The position numbers and the translations under genes were made by a program. Under the pieces are notes generated by a model. The model was not told the origin of the DNA. It saw only the letters and a list, made by a program, of their open reading frames with translations, and did no database searches. Below are positions 44,672 through 45,975 of a stretch of 45,975 nucleotides of DNA, piece after piece. The DNA lies in NCBI GenBank assembly GCA_902571425.1, contig CACGBZ010000009.1, positions 1 to 45,975 of the forward strand, in the 5' to 3' direction. The stretch's first letter is position 1, and each line of letters starts with the position of its first letter. The DNA comes from an uncultured Pelagibacteraceae bacterium. GTDB lineage: Bacteria > Pseudomonadota > Alphaproteobacteria > Pelagibacterales > Pelagibacteraceae.

Positions 44672-45348
44672 ATTGGTCAGACGAAGGATTTTTAATAAGT
44701 AAAAATAGATATAATGAAAATTCATTAATTGCTGAATTATTTACAAAAGATAAAGGAAAGATATCTGGAATTATATTTGGCGGTACTTCAAAAAAAATTA
44801 AAAATTATCTTCAGCTTGGTAATAAACTCCATGTTAATTACAATTCTAAAAATGAAAACAGAATAGGTTATTTTAAAATTGAAATTTTAAATGCCTATAC
44901 TCCATTATATTTTGATCATAAGCAAAAGTTATCCTGCATTACATCTGCTATGAATTTGATCAAAATATTAACTGCAGAGTCTCAATCTAACGATAAAGTT
45001 TATTTTATAATTCAAAATTTATTTTTAATTTTAAAAGAAAAAGATTGGATAAAAAAATATATATTTTGGGAATTGGAGTTACTTAAAATATTAGGATATG
45101 ACTTGGCGCTTGAAAATTTAGTTGAAAAAGATTTAGAAGGTAACAAAACTGTATATTATGCTAGTTCTTTAAATGAAAAAAAATATGTACCTAATTTTTT
45201 GATTGAAAAAGATATAGAAGTTAATGATCTTGGCACTTTATTGAATGGTTTGAAATTAGTAGGCGATTATTTGGATAAAACTATATTAAGACCAAATAAT
45301 TTAAATTATCCAAATAGCAGGTTGTTATTCTTAAACACGTTAAAATAA
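44668..45348 (+). CDS. recO: DNA repair protein RecO
   Basis: RecO (226 aa) helps load RecA on SSB-coated DNA with RecR. The N-terminal OB fold starts WSDEGFLISKNRYNENSLIAEL, and GKISGIIFGGTSKKIKN matches the family. The C-terminal helical domain lacks the four-cysteine zinc site seen in some RecO proteins. It overlaps rnc by 4 bases, and its stop directly abuts the hemB stop on the other strand. Confidence 0.88.
   Translation: MNWSDEGFLISKNRYNENSLIAELFTKDKGKISGIIFGGTSKKIKNYLQLGNKLHVNYNSKNENRIGYFKIEILNAYTPLYFDHKQKLSCITSAMNLIKILTAESQSNDKVYFIIQNLFLILKEKDWIKKYIFWELELLKILGYDLALENLVEKDLEGNKTVYYASSLNEKKYVPNFLIEKDIEVNDLGTLLNGLKLVGDYLDKTILRPNNLNYPNSRLLFLNTLK

Positions 45349-45975
<627 letters not shown>

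Overview
The window is 46 kb of very AT-rich, tightly packed bacterial chromosome. It most resembles an alphaproteobacterium of the SAR11 group (Pelagibacterales). Four things suggest this: the adk gene placed between secY and rpsM in an S10-spc-alpha ribosomal run, a soxBDAG sarcosine oxidase cluster, lysine- and asparagine-rich proteins encoded with A/T-ending codons, and near-zero spacers. This assignment comes from gene content and base composition, not from a phylogeny. No stretch over 300 bases lacks a gene; the largest spacers are about 50-70 bases. I see no insertion sequence, prophage, CRISPR array, rRNA or riboswitch.

Layout. 1-12181 (+): the end of rplW, then rplB to rplQ, covering the 3' part of S10, spc with secY and adk, and the alpha operon with rpoA. 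A good internal promoter lies before rpsM, and an RluC-type pseudouridine synthase follows. 12159-17175: lipB(-), mgtE(+), panC(-), then galU-ugd(+), which make UDP-glucose and UDP-glucuronate. 17178-23778 (-): read as ruvX, pyrB, a pyrC-like gene, plsY, topA, a small secreted protein and a RidA-family gene. 23829-30497 (+): gatCAB for amidotransferase-based Gln/Asn-tRNA synthesis, an O-methyltransferase, trhO, a MATE exporter and a secreted nuclease-like protein. 30500-35591 (-): soxBDAG, which demethylates sarcosine to glycine and passes the one-carbon unit to folate. 35659-35750 (+): tRNA-Ser(GCU). 35751-37976 (-): a lytic transglycosylase. 38020-45348 (+): dapA, smpB, folK, rsh, pyrE, pdxJ, acpS, lepB, rnc, recO. 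45349 to the end (-): 3' part of hemB.

Nothing looks like a new defence system, mobile element or biosynthetic island; this is core genome. The points most worth a second look are subtler. The dihydroorotase next to pyrB has lost its metal-binding HxH and is probably a structural pseudo-enzyme. The stringent-response Rsh protein has intact catalytic domains but has lost most of the regulatory region between TGS and ACT. Genes expected in conserved positions (rpmD, era, dprA) are missing from their slots. A 71-residue secreted protein with two cysteines is translationally coupled on both sides. Convergent genes meet with 0-3 bases between stops, or overlap, with no terminator hairpin.
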